Part shown: positions 54,885 through 63,095 of the stretch, one piece after another | Position numbering within the stretch: position 1 is the first letter of the stretch | Layout: each line of letters opens with the position of its first letter | Source: DATEDA01 sp963789885 | GTDB taxonomy: Bacteria > Pseudomonadota > Gammaproteobacteria > Burkholderiales > SG8-39 | NCBI GenBank assembly: GCA_963789885.1 | Contig: CAWBNB010000018.1 | Location: 78,342 to 142,341 of the forward strand | Direction: 5' to 3' | Length of the DNA stretch: 64,000 nucleotides | Position numbers and translations under genes: made by a program | Notes under the pieces: generated by a model | What the model was told of the DNA's origin: nothing | The model's database searches: none | What the model saw: the letters and a program-made list of their open reading frames with translations, nothing else

Positions 54885-56654
54885 TCAACGCGCCGACCAC
54901 TTCTCGAGGGCGGCGACCACCAGTTCCTCGGCTCCTCCCGTGAGCGACCAGGGGCCGCTCACGAACGAGTCGGATTGCATGTTCGCAATCACTAGCAAGG
55001 CGTCCATGCCATCTAGACCGCCCGGGTAGTTCCGCCTCAGCCAGCTTTCGAGGACGGGCTTGTCCTCCGGCACCGTTGTCTTCGCTGCGCGCCACAGCGG
55101 GTACTGGGTCGACGGGGCCGGAGCGATGATGCTTCGCAGCAAGCCTTCACCGCCCTCGCGCGTCGGGCGGCGATTGAACATCGCCAGCTCGTAGCAGCAC
55201 CAAGCTCGTGAAATCGCGGTGGGCGAAAGCATGAAGTGGAGGTCAGCTGCGTCAATCACCGCAGGCACGACGAAATTGACTTCATCGAGGACATTTCGCG
55301 CGTTCTGGTCGATGAACAGGAAGTCGACCCAGATCCCGATCCTGTCCCAGCAGAGCTCTTCGACCTCCGATTTGCCGAGGTCGGGCCGATGTCGGCACAC
55401 GATGCTCGCCACGAGCTGCATCGCCGAGTTGAGCGTCGACTGTAGATTGGCAAGACCGTCGCTCCAGTCGTGGGAAACGAAGACACTCGCCCGCTGCCGA
55501 CTGAAGTGCTGCTCGAGGTCCCGCACTGGATAGAGCGACCGCTCGCGAAGCCCGGCGGCTAGCGCGTGCGCGTTTATGAACGGAAGACCGCTGCCAATCA
55601 AGGCCTCGAAAATTGAGGAAACATTGCGAAAGGTCGTGCACCAAAATCGGCGATCCTGCGCCGAGACGACTTGCGGCGCCCGTGACTGGTCCTCTTCGCG
55701 CGCTGCCGACTCTGTCGTCTCCTGGGTTGTTCGCTGTTCGGCGCCCGATCCGATCTTGCCGATGATCCAGCGCGTGGTCTTCCAGCCCGCGACGGCCTCT
55801 CCGCCCGGCGTCTGCTGCTCGCCGCTGATGACGCGTGCACTCTCGCGGAACTCGATCTCGGAGCGCAGCCTCTGCCGCACGATCGGGCCTGCGCCCGCCG
55901 CATCCAGCCGTGCATAGATGCCGATGGCGCGATTCGACACCGCGATCGCGTCCTCCCAGCGCGAAAGCGCCCGCCAGACCCCCGCCAAGCTGGAGAGGTT
56001 GCGGGCGAGCGCATAGGCCACGTCCGCTCCGGCGTGCGCGAGCCCATCGAATCTCGTGCTCGCTAAGCTGAGGACGCGCGCCGACTCCTCATTGCGCTCG
56101 AGAAGCGCGAGGGCCGTCCCGAGCGCAGATTGGTCGAGCGCGGCCTGAAGAGCGTACGTGGTCCGACCTCGATCCGCTTCTTGGTCGTACAACGAGAGCG
56201 CTCGCTCTAGAACACAGACCGCCTCGTCCGGAGCAGCCTGCAGCAACAAGCGGCCAAGCGCGCTCAGAGCGGAGAGGAGCTGCCCGCTCAAGCGAGCCCG
56301 GTCCGCCTCGTCTTGCGTCGATAACTTCTCAAAGAGCGCCGCCGCCAGTCGCAGCGAGGCATCCGCGTCGACCAGATGATCTCCCTTTGCGAGCAGCTGC
56401 CCCAACTGCAGATGCACGCTGGCAAGCTGCTCCTCGAAACGACCTGGGGCTCCTTTCTCGAGTCCTACGTACAGCTCCGAGGCCTCTCGGAGCCTCGCCA
56501 CCGCGTCGTCGGAACGATCCGGCTGAACGGACACCGCCGCCAGATCCACGAGCAGCGCAGCGCGCTCTGCCTCACCGTCTGCAAGCGCAAGACGCTCGAG
56601 GAGGGGAGCCGTCGGATCACCCGGCTGATTCGGTGTGTTCTTGTCAATCGACAT
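54885..56654 (-). CDS. TPR-TIR-like protein
   Basis: Order reversed relative to the neighbours. Residues ~20-265 are TPR repeats (LASVHLQLGQLLAKGDHLVD, DAIAVSNRAIGIYARLDAAG), then a charged linker. A TIR-like domain runs from ~388 to 560: ASVFVSHDWSDGLANLQSTL, GIWVDFLFIDQNARNVLDEV, HFMLSPTAISRAWCCYELAM. Trp485 and Glu489 in SRAWCCYEL fit the catalytic pair and resemble the eukaryote-like branch of TIR/SEFIR folds. TPRs would recognise a ligand or partner that triggers the TIR. Confidence 0.75.
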   Translation of the reverse strand: MSIDKNTPNQPGDPTAPLLERLALADGEAERAALLVDLAAVSVQPDRSDDAVARLREASELYVGLEKGAPGRFEEQLASVHLQLGQLLAKGDHLVDADASLRLAAALFEKLSTQDEADRARLSGQLLSALSALGRLLLQAAPDEAVCVLERALSLYDQEADRGRTTYALQAALDQSALGTALALLERNEESARVLSLASTRFDGLAHAGADVAYALARNLSSLAGVWRALSRWEDAIAVSNRAIGIYARLDAAGAGPIVRQRLRSEIEFRESARVISGEQQTPGGEAVAGWKTTRWIIGKIGSGAEQRTTQETTESAAREEDQSRAPQVVSAQDRRFWCTTFRNVSSIFEALIGSGLPFINAHALAAGLRERSLYPVRDLEQHFSRQRASVFVSHDWSDGLANLQSTLNSAMQLVASIVCRHRPDLGKSEVEELCWDRIGIWVDFLFIDQNARNVLDEVNFVVPAVIDAADLHFMLSPTAISRAWCCYELAMFNRRPTREGGEGLLRSIIAPAPSTQYPLWRAAKTTVPEDKPVLESWLRRNYPGGLDGMDALLVIANMQSDSFVSGPWSLTGGAEELVVAALEKWSAR

Positions 56655-57805
56655 GAGCTGCTCTGGACATGTTTCGAATCGCCGCGGAGAGCAAGCGCTC
56701 GTCTTCGAGGGCAGCAGGATTGCAGCTGGGCATTCGGCCAGTCAATAATCCCGATGGCTGAACCACAGGCGCATCGAGGGACGTTCCGATCAGCAGGGGG
56801 TGCCCGCTCGGCACCCATGTTCGAGAAGCTCTTGCGCGACAAAGAAGGAGTCGCCGGGGATCCGGCAGATCGCACAGCCCCGACCGTTCAGGCGCTCGCG
56901 CCAACGAGACTTCAGGCGCGTCCGCGAGCGATGGTGCTCGATCGTTCAGAAGACCCAACGCTGCGGGGTACCGCACTGACCGATCTCGAGCGTCTGCGCT
57001 TACTCGCCACATACAGCGAGCAGCGACGGTGGCGAAGTTGCGTTGGCCGCAGCGATCAGCGGCTTACAGGGCTACTAACCATGGAGACATGCAGGACATC
57101 GCACTGCAGATACGACGCACTCTAGGGCGCCTCGGAAGCTGACGACGATCGCGAACGCAATATCCGAATCAAGACAGAGCTCGATAGAGCAGTTGAAGAG
57201 AACGCCGAGCTAGCAGCACGGGTGGAGCAATTGAAGCAACGTTTGAACGACTCGCAGTCAACGCAGCACCTTCGCGTTCTATCCGCATAACTGTTTTTCG
57301 ACCAAGCACGGGGAACGCAATGAGAATGCTGGTCTTCAACAATCATAGCTCGAGCCTGAAGACCACTTCGCGGAAGCAAAGACCGCTGGGGACCGAGCGC
57401 TTCGAGAACTCCAAGCGAAGGCAGCAGACGCGCGCGCGCGCAGGTGCGAGCTATATATCGGTGAGTATCGGTCTCGGTCCCAGCGCGCTCCCTCGGCTAT
57501 CCCGCGGCCACGATTCCCATACTGGTGCCAGATCTCGCGCATGAATTTAGGACGATGGCCAGAGTCCAAATCGGCAGTGTCCCCCCTAAGCACCTCTGTC
57601 GTCGACCTCGCGTGCAATCAAATTGACGATGCACCCCTCTAAGTCTGCCTCGTTCGCACGTCATGGTGGATTAACTGTCGAGCACGGCTAGGGACCATCC
57701 TAATGTCGTCCGCCCGCAAGATCCATAGTTTGATGCGTCCAGAGGCTTGGCGATCGAGTGCTCGTCCAACACTTCCACGGGACTCCGCTCGTGGCCCGCG
57801 TCGCC
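56655..57805. other. Long gap with coiled-coil gene relics
   Basis: No intact gene in ~1.15 kb. On the plus strand MQDIALQIRRTLGRLGS (57081) and, one frame over, DDRERNIRIKTELDRAVEEN then AELAARVEQLKQRLNDSQST ending at 57290 make a small coiled-coil protein broken by one shift. From ~57340 another frame, EDHFAEAKTAGDRALRELQA then KAADARARR, continues in the same style to 57642. Probably one decayed helical gene. Confidence 0.35.
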
Positions 57806-58801
57806 CTATGGCGTAGGCCCGTCCGTCGTCGGCATTCGCTCGATCAGTCGGCGAACAACGGTTGCCCAGAAGTCCGCGCTCATCTTCCACCCCCAATAAC
57901 GCGCTTCCCCCGCCTCTGCGGTTTCGAACTTGTCGAAGTGATAGAAGGGCACATCTTCTTCTGTGTGGTAGTACGTGGTTCGGTCAAGCTCTAGGGCATT
58001 CCTACGACCAGCTTTGTGGACCATGACCGCTTGATAGTGCTTCACGTACTTCAGGATGTAATTCACTGTCACGGTCTGATAGATCTTCGACCCGTACTCG
58101 AGATCTAAACCAGGCTCGCCGTCAAAATCGTAGACACCGATTCTGGTTAACTCGAAGATTGAATGGGTGGGAGCTGTTTCCCCGAAACCCATCGTCCGAA
58201 ACACCAAACTCTTCGACTTGGCTCGCTCGTCCAACGTCCATGTGTACTCGAAGTCCGCACCGCGCACAAAGGAGGCCAATTGTGCATAGTTTTTGAACAG
58301 GTCATTATCCAAGAAGAACTGGACTTCGTCGTCATCGACAAAGATCCTGCTGAAGAACTGGTCGGCCACTCTTATATCGTTAGTAGCCAACTCCGCTTCG
58401 GCAAAGGAGGGAGGTAAGTAGTCTTTTTCAAGTATGTAGACGAGGCGTATTACACCCTTCTTGAGCGCAAGTTCGTATTCCCGGTTGCACCATTCGGACC
58501 TGTGACTGCGCGGCGACAGGCAATACAGAAGATGTGTGCTCTCCTCCATCTGCGATTCAATCGTGATCGGGATTGAATCGCCCCACTCGATGTTCTCTTC
58601 GTCTACAAAATACCGAATTCCTTTTTCTTCCAACAGTCTCAACAGCGGCGCAACCAGTTCTCGGTCCGCGCGGCTATAGCTGACAAAGACTTTGAAGTTG
58701 CGGGCAAGACGCTTTTCGCGGCGGGCTACCCATTCGTTGCGTAGCTGTTCATAGTACAGCGCCTGCAACTCCTTCTGATCTGGAAATCTGGGCATGTACA
58801 T
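57806..58801 (-). CDS. TIR-domain protein with unknown C-terminal domain
   Basis: The Met at 58801 is preferred to a TTG-initiated extension at 58846. After ~30 helical residues comes a TIR: FKVFVSYSRADRELVAPLLR, YFVDEENIEWGDSIPITIES, CLSPRSHRSEWCNREYELAL (Trp and Glu four apart, the catalytic spacing). The C-terminal ~200 residues have a mixed alpha/beta look (YEYTWTLDE-like strands, IGVYDFDGEPGLDLEYGSKI) with no family recognised. Codons are less GC-rich than neighbours, suggesting separate acquisition. Last TIR gene of the cluster. Confidence 0.8.
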   Translation of the reverse strand: MYMPRFPDQKELQALYYEQLRNEWVARREKRLARNFKVFVSYSRADRELVAPLLRLLEEKGIRYFVDEENIEWGDSIPITIESQMEESTHLLYCLSPRSHRSEWCNREYELALKKGVIRLVYILEKDYLPPSFAEAELATNDIRVADQFFSRIFVDDDEVQFFLDNDLFKNYAQLASFVRGADFEYTWTLDERAKSKSLVFRTMGFGETAPTHSIFELTRIGVYDFDGEPGLDLEYGSKIYQTVTVNYILKYVKHYQAVMVHKAGRRNALELDRTTYYHTEEDVPFYHFDKFETAEAGEARYWGWKMSADFWATVVRRLIERMPTTDGPTP

Positions 58802-58922
58802 CTCGCAGTGAGGGACGCGGTATTCGGCGGTCTCGCTTCTAGCCAATACGACCTTGTTGTCCGCACCCTTGGATACAAGAGCTGTCTCTTTCTCTGAACG
58901 GGTTCGGATCGTTCGCTAGTGT

Positions 58923-59078
58923 TCAGCTAACCCACTCGCTATCTTTCGTTTTTGTCGAGACGTAAACGACCAGCGTGCTCGCGCATTCGGAAAGCTGCTC
59001 CTTCGTCGCCTTCCCGAGCAACTCGTCGGCGATCTGCCAGTACGCCTTGAACTCGGCGAACGTGCGGTCTTTCGTCAT
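58923..59078 (-). CDS. Small ICE/plasmid-type protein, 51 aa
   Basis: MTKDRTFAEFKAYWQIADEL then LGKATKEQLSECASTLVVYV: helical, with AGGAG nine nt upstream. Resembles short uncharacterised proteins encoded near DUF932 genes on conjugative elements. The ribosome site lies inside a perfect hairpin (59079-59096), so translation may be structure-controlled. The last ~8 codons look atypical and may follow a truncation. Confidence 0.5.
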   Translation of the reverse strand: MTKDRTFAEFKAYWQIADELLGKATKEQLSECASTLVVYVSTKTKDSEWVS

Positions 59079-59096
59079 CGCGAGGGGCTCCTCGCG
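59079..59096 (-). promoter_or_regulatory. Hairpin overlapping a ribosome-binding site
   Basis: CGCGAGG-4 nt-CCTCGCG, a 7-bp perfect stem immediately before the ATG at 59078 and containing its AGGAG. It could mask the site until unfolded. Confidence 0.5.
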
Positions 59097-59102
59097 CTGA
59101 TT

Positions 59103-59642
59103 CTAGTCTTCGAGACTCATATCAACTCGCACCGGACCTCGTCCGGTGATGGAGCACTGCGGCGACACGCTCATCTTCGGGCCGTGCGCGCCTTCTTCTT
59201 TCCTCCCGAGGTGACCGACTCCAGCCGGGCTGTGCGCCTCGCGCTTCCCAAATCCGCGGACCGCGGCGAGCGAGGCCCGCTGCGCCGCGCGAGGCGTCGA
59301 TGTTTCTCGCTCCCAGCTGTAGATGGTCTGGGCGCTCACCCCGACCAGCCGGCCGTATTCGTCGGCGGAGAGGCCGAGACGGGCCCGGTGGGAGCGGAGA
59401 CCTCTGGGCACGAATCGCGTCTGCGTCACTTCCGTCGCCGCGGGTGCCTCGGATCTGCGACTGAGCGAGCGTGTCTGCAGAACCGATACCTGTCGCAGGA
59501 GGTTGCTGATCTGCCGCCTCAGCGCGGCGATATGGTGCCGGTACTGCGCCGAGGCCTTCTTCATCCCGGCAAGCTGCCGGCGTACCTCCCTTCGCGAGAG
59601 CCTCGTGATCTCTTCCTTGAGTAGTGCTGCAACATTGGGCAT
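59103..59642 (-). CDS. XRE-like helix-turn-helix DNA-binding protein
   Basis: Start MPNVAALLKEEITRLSRREV; the N-terminal half is a long helix (RRQLAGMKKASAQYRHHIAA) probably for dimerisation. The HTH follows: RSHRARLGLSADEYGRLVGV then SAQTIYSWERETSTPRAAQR, the usual XRE pattern (L-G-x-S...VSxxTIxxWE). Upstream in-frame sequence belongs to debris and DUF932 shadow. Likely regulates the accessory module it sits in. Residues after GFGKREA may be out of native frame. Confidence 0.7.
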   Translation of the reverse strand: MPNVAALLKEEITRLSRREVRRQLAGMKKASAQYRHHIAALRRQISNLLRQVSVLQTRSLSRRSEAPAATEVTQTRFVPRGLRSHRARLGLSADEYGRLVGVSAQTIYSWERETSTPRAAQRASLAAVRGFGKREAHSPAGVGHLGRKEEGAHGPKMSVSPQCSITGRGPVRVDMSLED

Positions 59643-59794
59643 GCCTGCTCCAGACTCCTTGCGAGTGACGGGGATCGAGACGGGGACGAGCGGCCGCGCC
59701 GCTGTTTGGTATGGACAGGATAACGATGTCGCGGTGCGTGTGGTAACGCGGCGCAGCGCCAACGATTCGCACCGCGTGAGAACGTACGGGACAG

Positions 59795-60899
59795 CGTCGT
59801 GGTGACCGCCGTCCCGTCGTTCGCTCTTGCTACGCTTCGACGCCCAGCAGACTTCCAGTCGCTCGCCGGCGACTCCACCAACCGTCCGCCGAGCGCCTCG
59901 AGCTCGGTGGCCCGATCGTAGTCGGCGACCTGCTGCGAGAAGTGCGTCACCGCGTTCACCAGGCCGAAGCCGGAGAGCTCTCCGCCCTCGATCAGGCTGC
60001 GCAGCACCCCCGCCCGCTCGGTCTCGGTGAGTCCGTGGCGCTGGCCGAGCTCCTCCACTGCCTGGACCGGGTCCCCGCCGAGCCGCATCTCCTTCGTCCG
60101 GCGCAGCTTCTCGCCGACGAGGCGCAGCGTCGACTCGGACACCGGCAGTCTCGACGACATCGCGGACCCTCAGGAAGAAGGCCCGGTCGTCCGCCTGCAG
60201 GGTATCGTCCTTGAAGACGATGCCCGTCGGCGGCTCCGAATCGAGCGGGCGTCCGACGTGGGTCTTCCGCAGCATCCGATCGGAAGCGATCAGCCCGTTG
60301 CTGCACACCAGCCGGAAAGCGAGCGGCTGGACCGACAGCATCCCGCAGCCGACCTCCGAGTTGCTCACGACGACGCCCGCCTGCACGACATCGCCCGGGG
60401 CGACCTCGAGCGCAATGCTCGGCGTGACCACCTTCAGGTACAGCCGCGTCTCGGTGAGCTCGACCGACTCGAGCCGCGCATCGGGCAGGCGCTGCAGGGT
60501 CGGCAGCACGTGCTCGAGGAGGTCGTAGTTGTCGAGGCGGCGATACCGCTCCGACAGCACCGCCCGCACCTTCCCGTCGAGGGTTCGGAGCAGTTGACGC
60601 TCGCCCTCCTCCCGCTCCAGCCACGCGTTCACGTTGCGATCGAGGAGCTCCGGCTGCTCGGTCCGCATGCGCTCGAAGTACGCGTACGGGATCTTCAGCT
60701 TCTCCGCGAGCTGCCGACGGGCAAGCGGCGTGATGCCGTACCGCTGCACGCCGGCGGGCTCCTCGACCTCGAGTGCGCACTCGCCGTCCTCCGCCGTGCG
60801 GTGATGCGTGCGCGGCAGGGGCACCAGCAGGTCCTTCTTCGTGCCGAGCTGGCGCTCGAGCTCCCGTGCAAGTTCAACAAGCGAACGACCGCTCTTCAT
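59795..60899 (-). pseudogene. DUF932 protein, one frameshift
   Basis: The first frame (from Met 60899, MKSGRSLVELARELERQLGT) contains DLLEHVLPTLQRLPDARLES, LRGF-type strands and SNSEVGCGMLSVQPLAFRLV then CSNGLIASD. These are hallmark DUF932 (TIGR03299-like) motifs of plasmids, phages and ICEs. Near 60165 it shifts into MSSRLPVSESTLRLVGEKLR, then NAVTHFSQQVADYDRATELE, which is the conserved DUF932 end (N-x-x-T...A-x-x-Y-x-x-A-x-E-L-E). Function of the family is unknown; it is often linked to conjugation or recombination modules. Confidence 0.75.
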
Positions 60900-60940
60900 G
60901 TGGATCTCTCCATAGAGAAAAGCGGGCACTGCCCATCCCT

Positions 60941-61009
60941 CGCGGGGACGCGCAGTCCCCGCGGGGTGGGTGAAACGGTCCCGCGCGCCGGAGGCGCTCG
61001 GGACCGCAC
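60941..61009. repeat. Two hairpins in the leader of the DUF932 gene
   Basis: CGCGGGGAC-5 nt-GTCCCCGCG (60941-60963), a perfect 9-bp stem, and CGGTCCCG...CGGGACCG (~60979-61009), an 8-bp stem. They lie ~40-110 nt before the DUF932 start, so they could act on its leader or terminate the upstream DUF1845-like transcript. Confidence 0.6.
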
Positions 61010-61230
61010 TGTCAGCGCGAGACGAGCTCGCGCCGTGACGCCAACGCTGCCTTCGTTCACGGCGAGATCGCCGCGACCTGGTCTGGCAGCTACCAGTCGT
61101 AAACCTTGCCCGATCGCCCGCGCGCGGAAGGCGCCCGCTGCGCTGAGGCCTACGTCGTCTGCACGGCCGTCCGCCGCAGCGGACGCGCTCGCCACAGCCT
61201 CCGTCGAGGCAGCTGCGGGCGGTTCCGGTG

Positions 61231-61875
61231 TTACGTCCTCCGTCGGGCGCGCTCCTTGGCGCGTTGCGCCGCCTTCGCGGGCGGATCGGAAGGTGCCGGG
61301 TTCGCTCGCTTCCGCAGGCCGATCGCGAGGTGGAAAGCGCACCGGGGCACTGCGACGAGGTCGCGGACGGCGACGGCGACCTGGTGATCGTAGGCGTTCG
61401 TCTCGATCGCGCCGGCGAGTCGCAGCGCTTCGAGGTACGTCAGCAGGCGGTCCGCCTTGAGGATGAGCTCGAGGTAGCGCGTGACCTTGGGCGAGGTGCA
61501 CTTCGCCTCGACCTCGAGCGGCCGCTGCAGGTACTCGGGCAGCGCGGTGATCGCTTCGGCCTGGAGGAGCGCCTGCGTGCGGGCGGTCGCCTTGTCGGTC
61601 GCGATCATCGAGGTCTCGATCCGTCGCGTGAGCTGCGTCTCGGCGAGATCCACGACGTCGGACGGGAGGAGCGTGCGCGCGATCTGCTCGATGACGTGGA
61701 TGTTCCGCGAGGCGGAGCCGAAGTAGCGCACGAAGTGCGACTTGGCGCGTGCGTGCTTGAGTGCCACCCGCTGCGCGACGTACGCGGTCTGCAGGTTCTT
61801 CAGGAAGTCCTTCTTCGCGAGCCTCTCGAAGTAGCGGACGTTCACCGACGGTGGTGGCGATCGCAGGTCGCCCAT
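61231..61875 (-). CDS. DUF1845/AcaB-like ICE protein
   Basis: From the Met at 61875: SVNVRYFERLAKKDFLKNLQ, SRNIHVIEQIARTLLPSDVV, then CTSPKVTRYLELILKADRLL and TYLEALRLAGAIETNAYDHQ, with a basic tail (AAQRAKERARRRT). The central RYLxLIxxADxLLxxLExLxLxGxI pattern matches DUF1845 proteins of conjugative elements (AcaB and PFL_4669 relatives), implicated in control of transfer genes. The 42 codons upstream in frame are low-complexity and excluded. Confidence 0.6.
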   Translation of the reverse strand: MGDLRSPPPSVNVRYFERLAKKDFLKNLQTAYVAQRVALKHARAKSHFVRYFGSASRNIHVIEQIARTLLPSDVVDLAETQLTRRIETSMIATDKATARTQALLQAEAITALPEYLQRPLEVEAKCTSPKVTRYLELILKADRLLTYLEALRLAGAIETNAYDHQVAVAVRDLVAVPRCAFHLAIGLRKRANPAPSDPPAKAAQRAKERARRRT

Positions 61876-62404
61876 ACGCGACTCCAGCATGGCTCGCCGG
61901 ATCCTGGCATGCGAGCTGCGACGCTCGACCCCCGGAGAGCCGGGTGTTTCGACCGGCTCTCCGCGCCTCGCCGACGGGTCCCGAGCGCCTACGCTTCGCA
62001 CCGAGCCCGCGTTGCAGACGATGCGGGCTCCAGGAGCTGGCCCTGAGAGGTGTGGCGAGCATTGGATCGTCCGGGCGCGCGTGCGCGCGCCCCGCGTTCA
62101 AGACGCGCGAGCCGAGGCTCGCGTCGACGGGTGAGAGCGTTGCTCGGCGCCGCCGCATGGCGGCGCGCCGGGAAGCGCTTTCACTGACGGGGCGCTGGCC
62201 TTCCCGTCCTCCGGTTCGCCGGAGCGCAGTTCTCGCCAGCATCAGAGCGCCAGCCCCAGGCTGGCTTCCATACCACCCCGCGGGGGCGAGCATCGCTCCC
62301 CGTCCGGGTGCCGATCCGCCTCCGCTTTCGCACGGAGGCAACGATGGAGCATCTACGCGGCACGGCCGCGTCAGTACCGCGGGCGACGCAGCTCGCGATC
62401 GAAC
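61876..62404. other. No gene recognised
   Basis: About 530 bp of very GC-rich sequence between divergent units. Long antisense frames cross it but lack coding character. Presumably contains promoters for both sides. Confidence 0.3.
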
Positions 62405-62879
62405 TTGGGCGATCCCGGGCTGTCGGATCCCCCCGTGGCGGAGGAGTCGGCGGCCGGCGGCTACGCCGCCTGGAGTACCGATGAGATTGTCAGGCTGCAC
62501 TTCGTGCTGCTCGACGATCTGCGGCGGCTCGCCGAGCCGGAGACGCCGCTCGAGGAACGCTTCGAGCTCCTCGAGTGGGTGTTCACGGAGCGAGAGCGCG
62601 AGCTCGAGCCTTTCTCGTTCGGGGCGTGCGTGCGGGTGGTTTTTCGTACGTGCGATCCGGATGACGTTCGCGAGGCGCTGCGGCGACTGACGCTTGCCTG
62701 GCTGCGCGATGCGGTTGCGCGCTTCCCGGCCTGGGTCGGCGAGCAGATCCTGCGCGACCCGCAGTGGGCAGCGGACGAGCTGCACCGCAACCCGCAGTGG
62801 ATCAACGAGGCGCTGCTGCAGGCAGATGCGGGAGCCGGATCTCTTCGGCGATCCGCCGAGGGACGCCTCGATGCGCTGA
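62405..62879 (+). CDS. Hypothetical accessory-module protein, end uncertain
   Basis: VAEESAAGGYAAWSTDEIVR, LHFVLLDDLRRLAEPETPLE and VRVVFRTCDPDDVREALRRL form a helical protein with clear coding bias to about 62825. One frame over, REPDLFGDPPRDASMR ends at 62879 in a way typical of protein ends in this module, so a frameshift near 62825 is likely. If not, the original frame runs on to 63319 through non-coding-looking sequence. No family recognised. Confidence 0.45.
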
Positions 62880-63029
62880 AGGCGTGCGCGTTGCCGGGTT
62901 TCACTCCGGTGCGCGAGAGCACGACCGCGGTCCCGTCCGGGATCGCGATTCACCTGGTCGGGAGGGGTTCGTGGCGCGTGCGCTCGCGGCTTTTCGCGAG
63001 GGCGCGTTGCGCGGCTTCTCCCGGCGAAA

Positions 63030-63058
63030 CCCCTGCGGGGCGTCCACCCCGCGAGGGG
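63030..63058. repeat. Hairpin in the leader of the GHKL gene
   Basis: CCCCTGCGGGG-6 nt-CCCCGCGAGGGG, an imperfect stem whose right arm (reverse complement CCCCTCGCGGGG) recurs before the DUF932 gene at ~60936. Shared structure before two module genes suggests a common control. Confidence 0.5.
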
Positions 63059-63095
63059 CACCGATCGCGCCGCATTCAATCACGGAGGTACACGT

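Noticed and set aside
59103..60929. 608-codon minus-strand frame as one protein
   Set aside because: It joins the first part of DUF932, out-of-frame sequence and a separate XRE-like gene that has its own start at 59642.
60896..63079. 727-codon minus-strand open frame
   Set aside because: It crosses the DUF1845-like gene, the plus-strand gene at 62405 and non-coding hairpins; composition is Arg/Ala-rich as expected of antisense in high-GC DNA.
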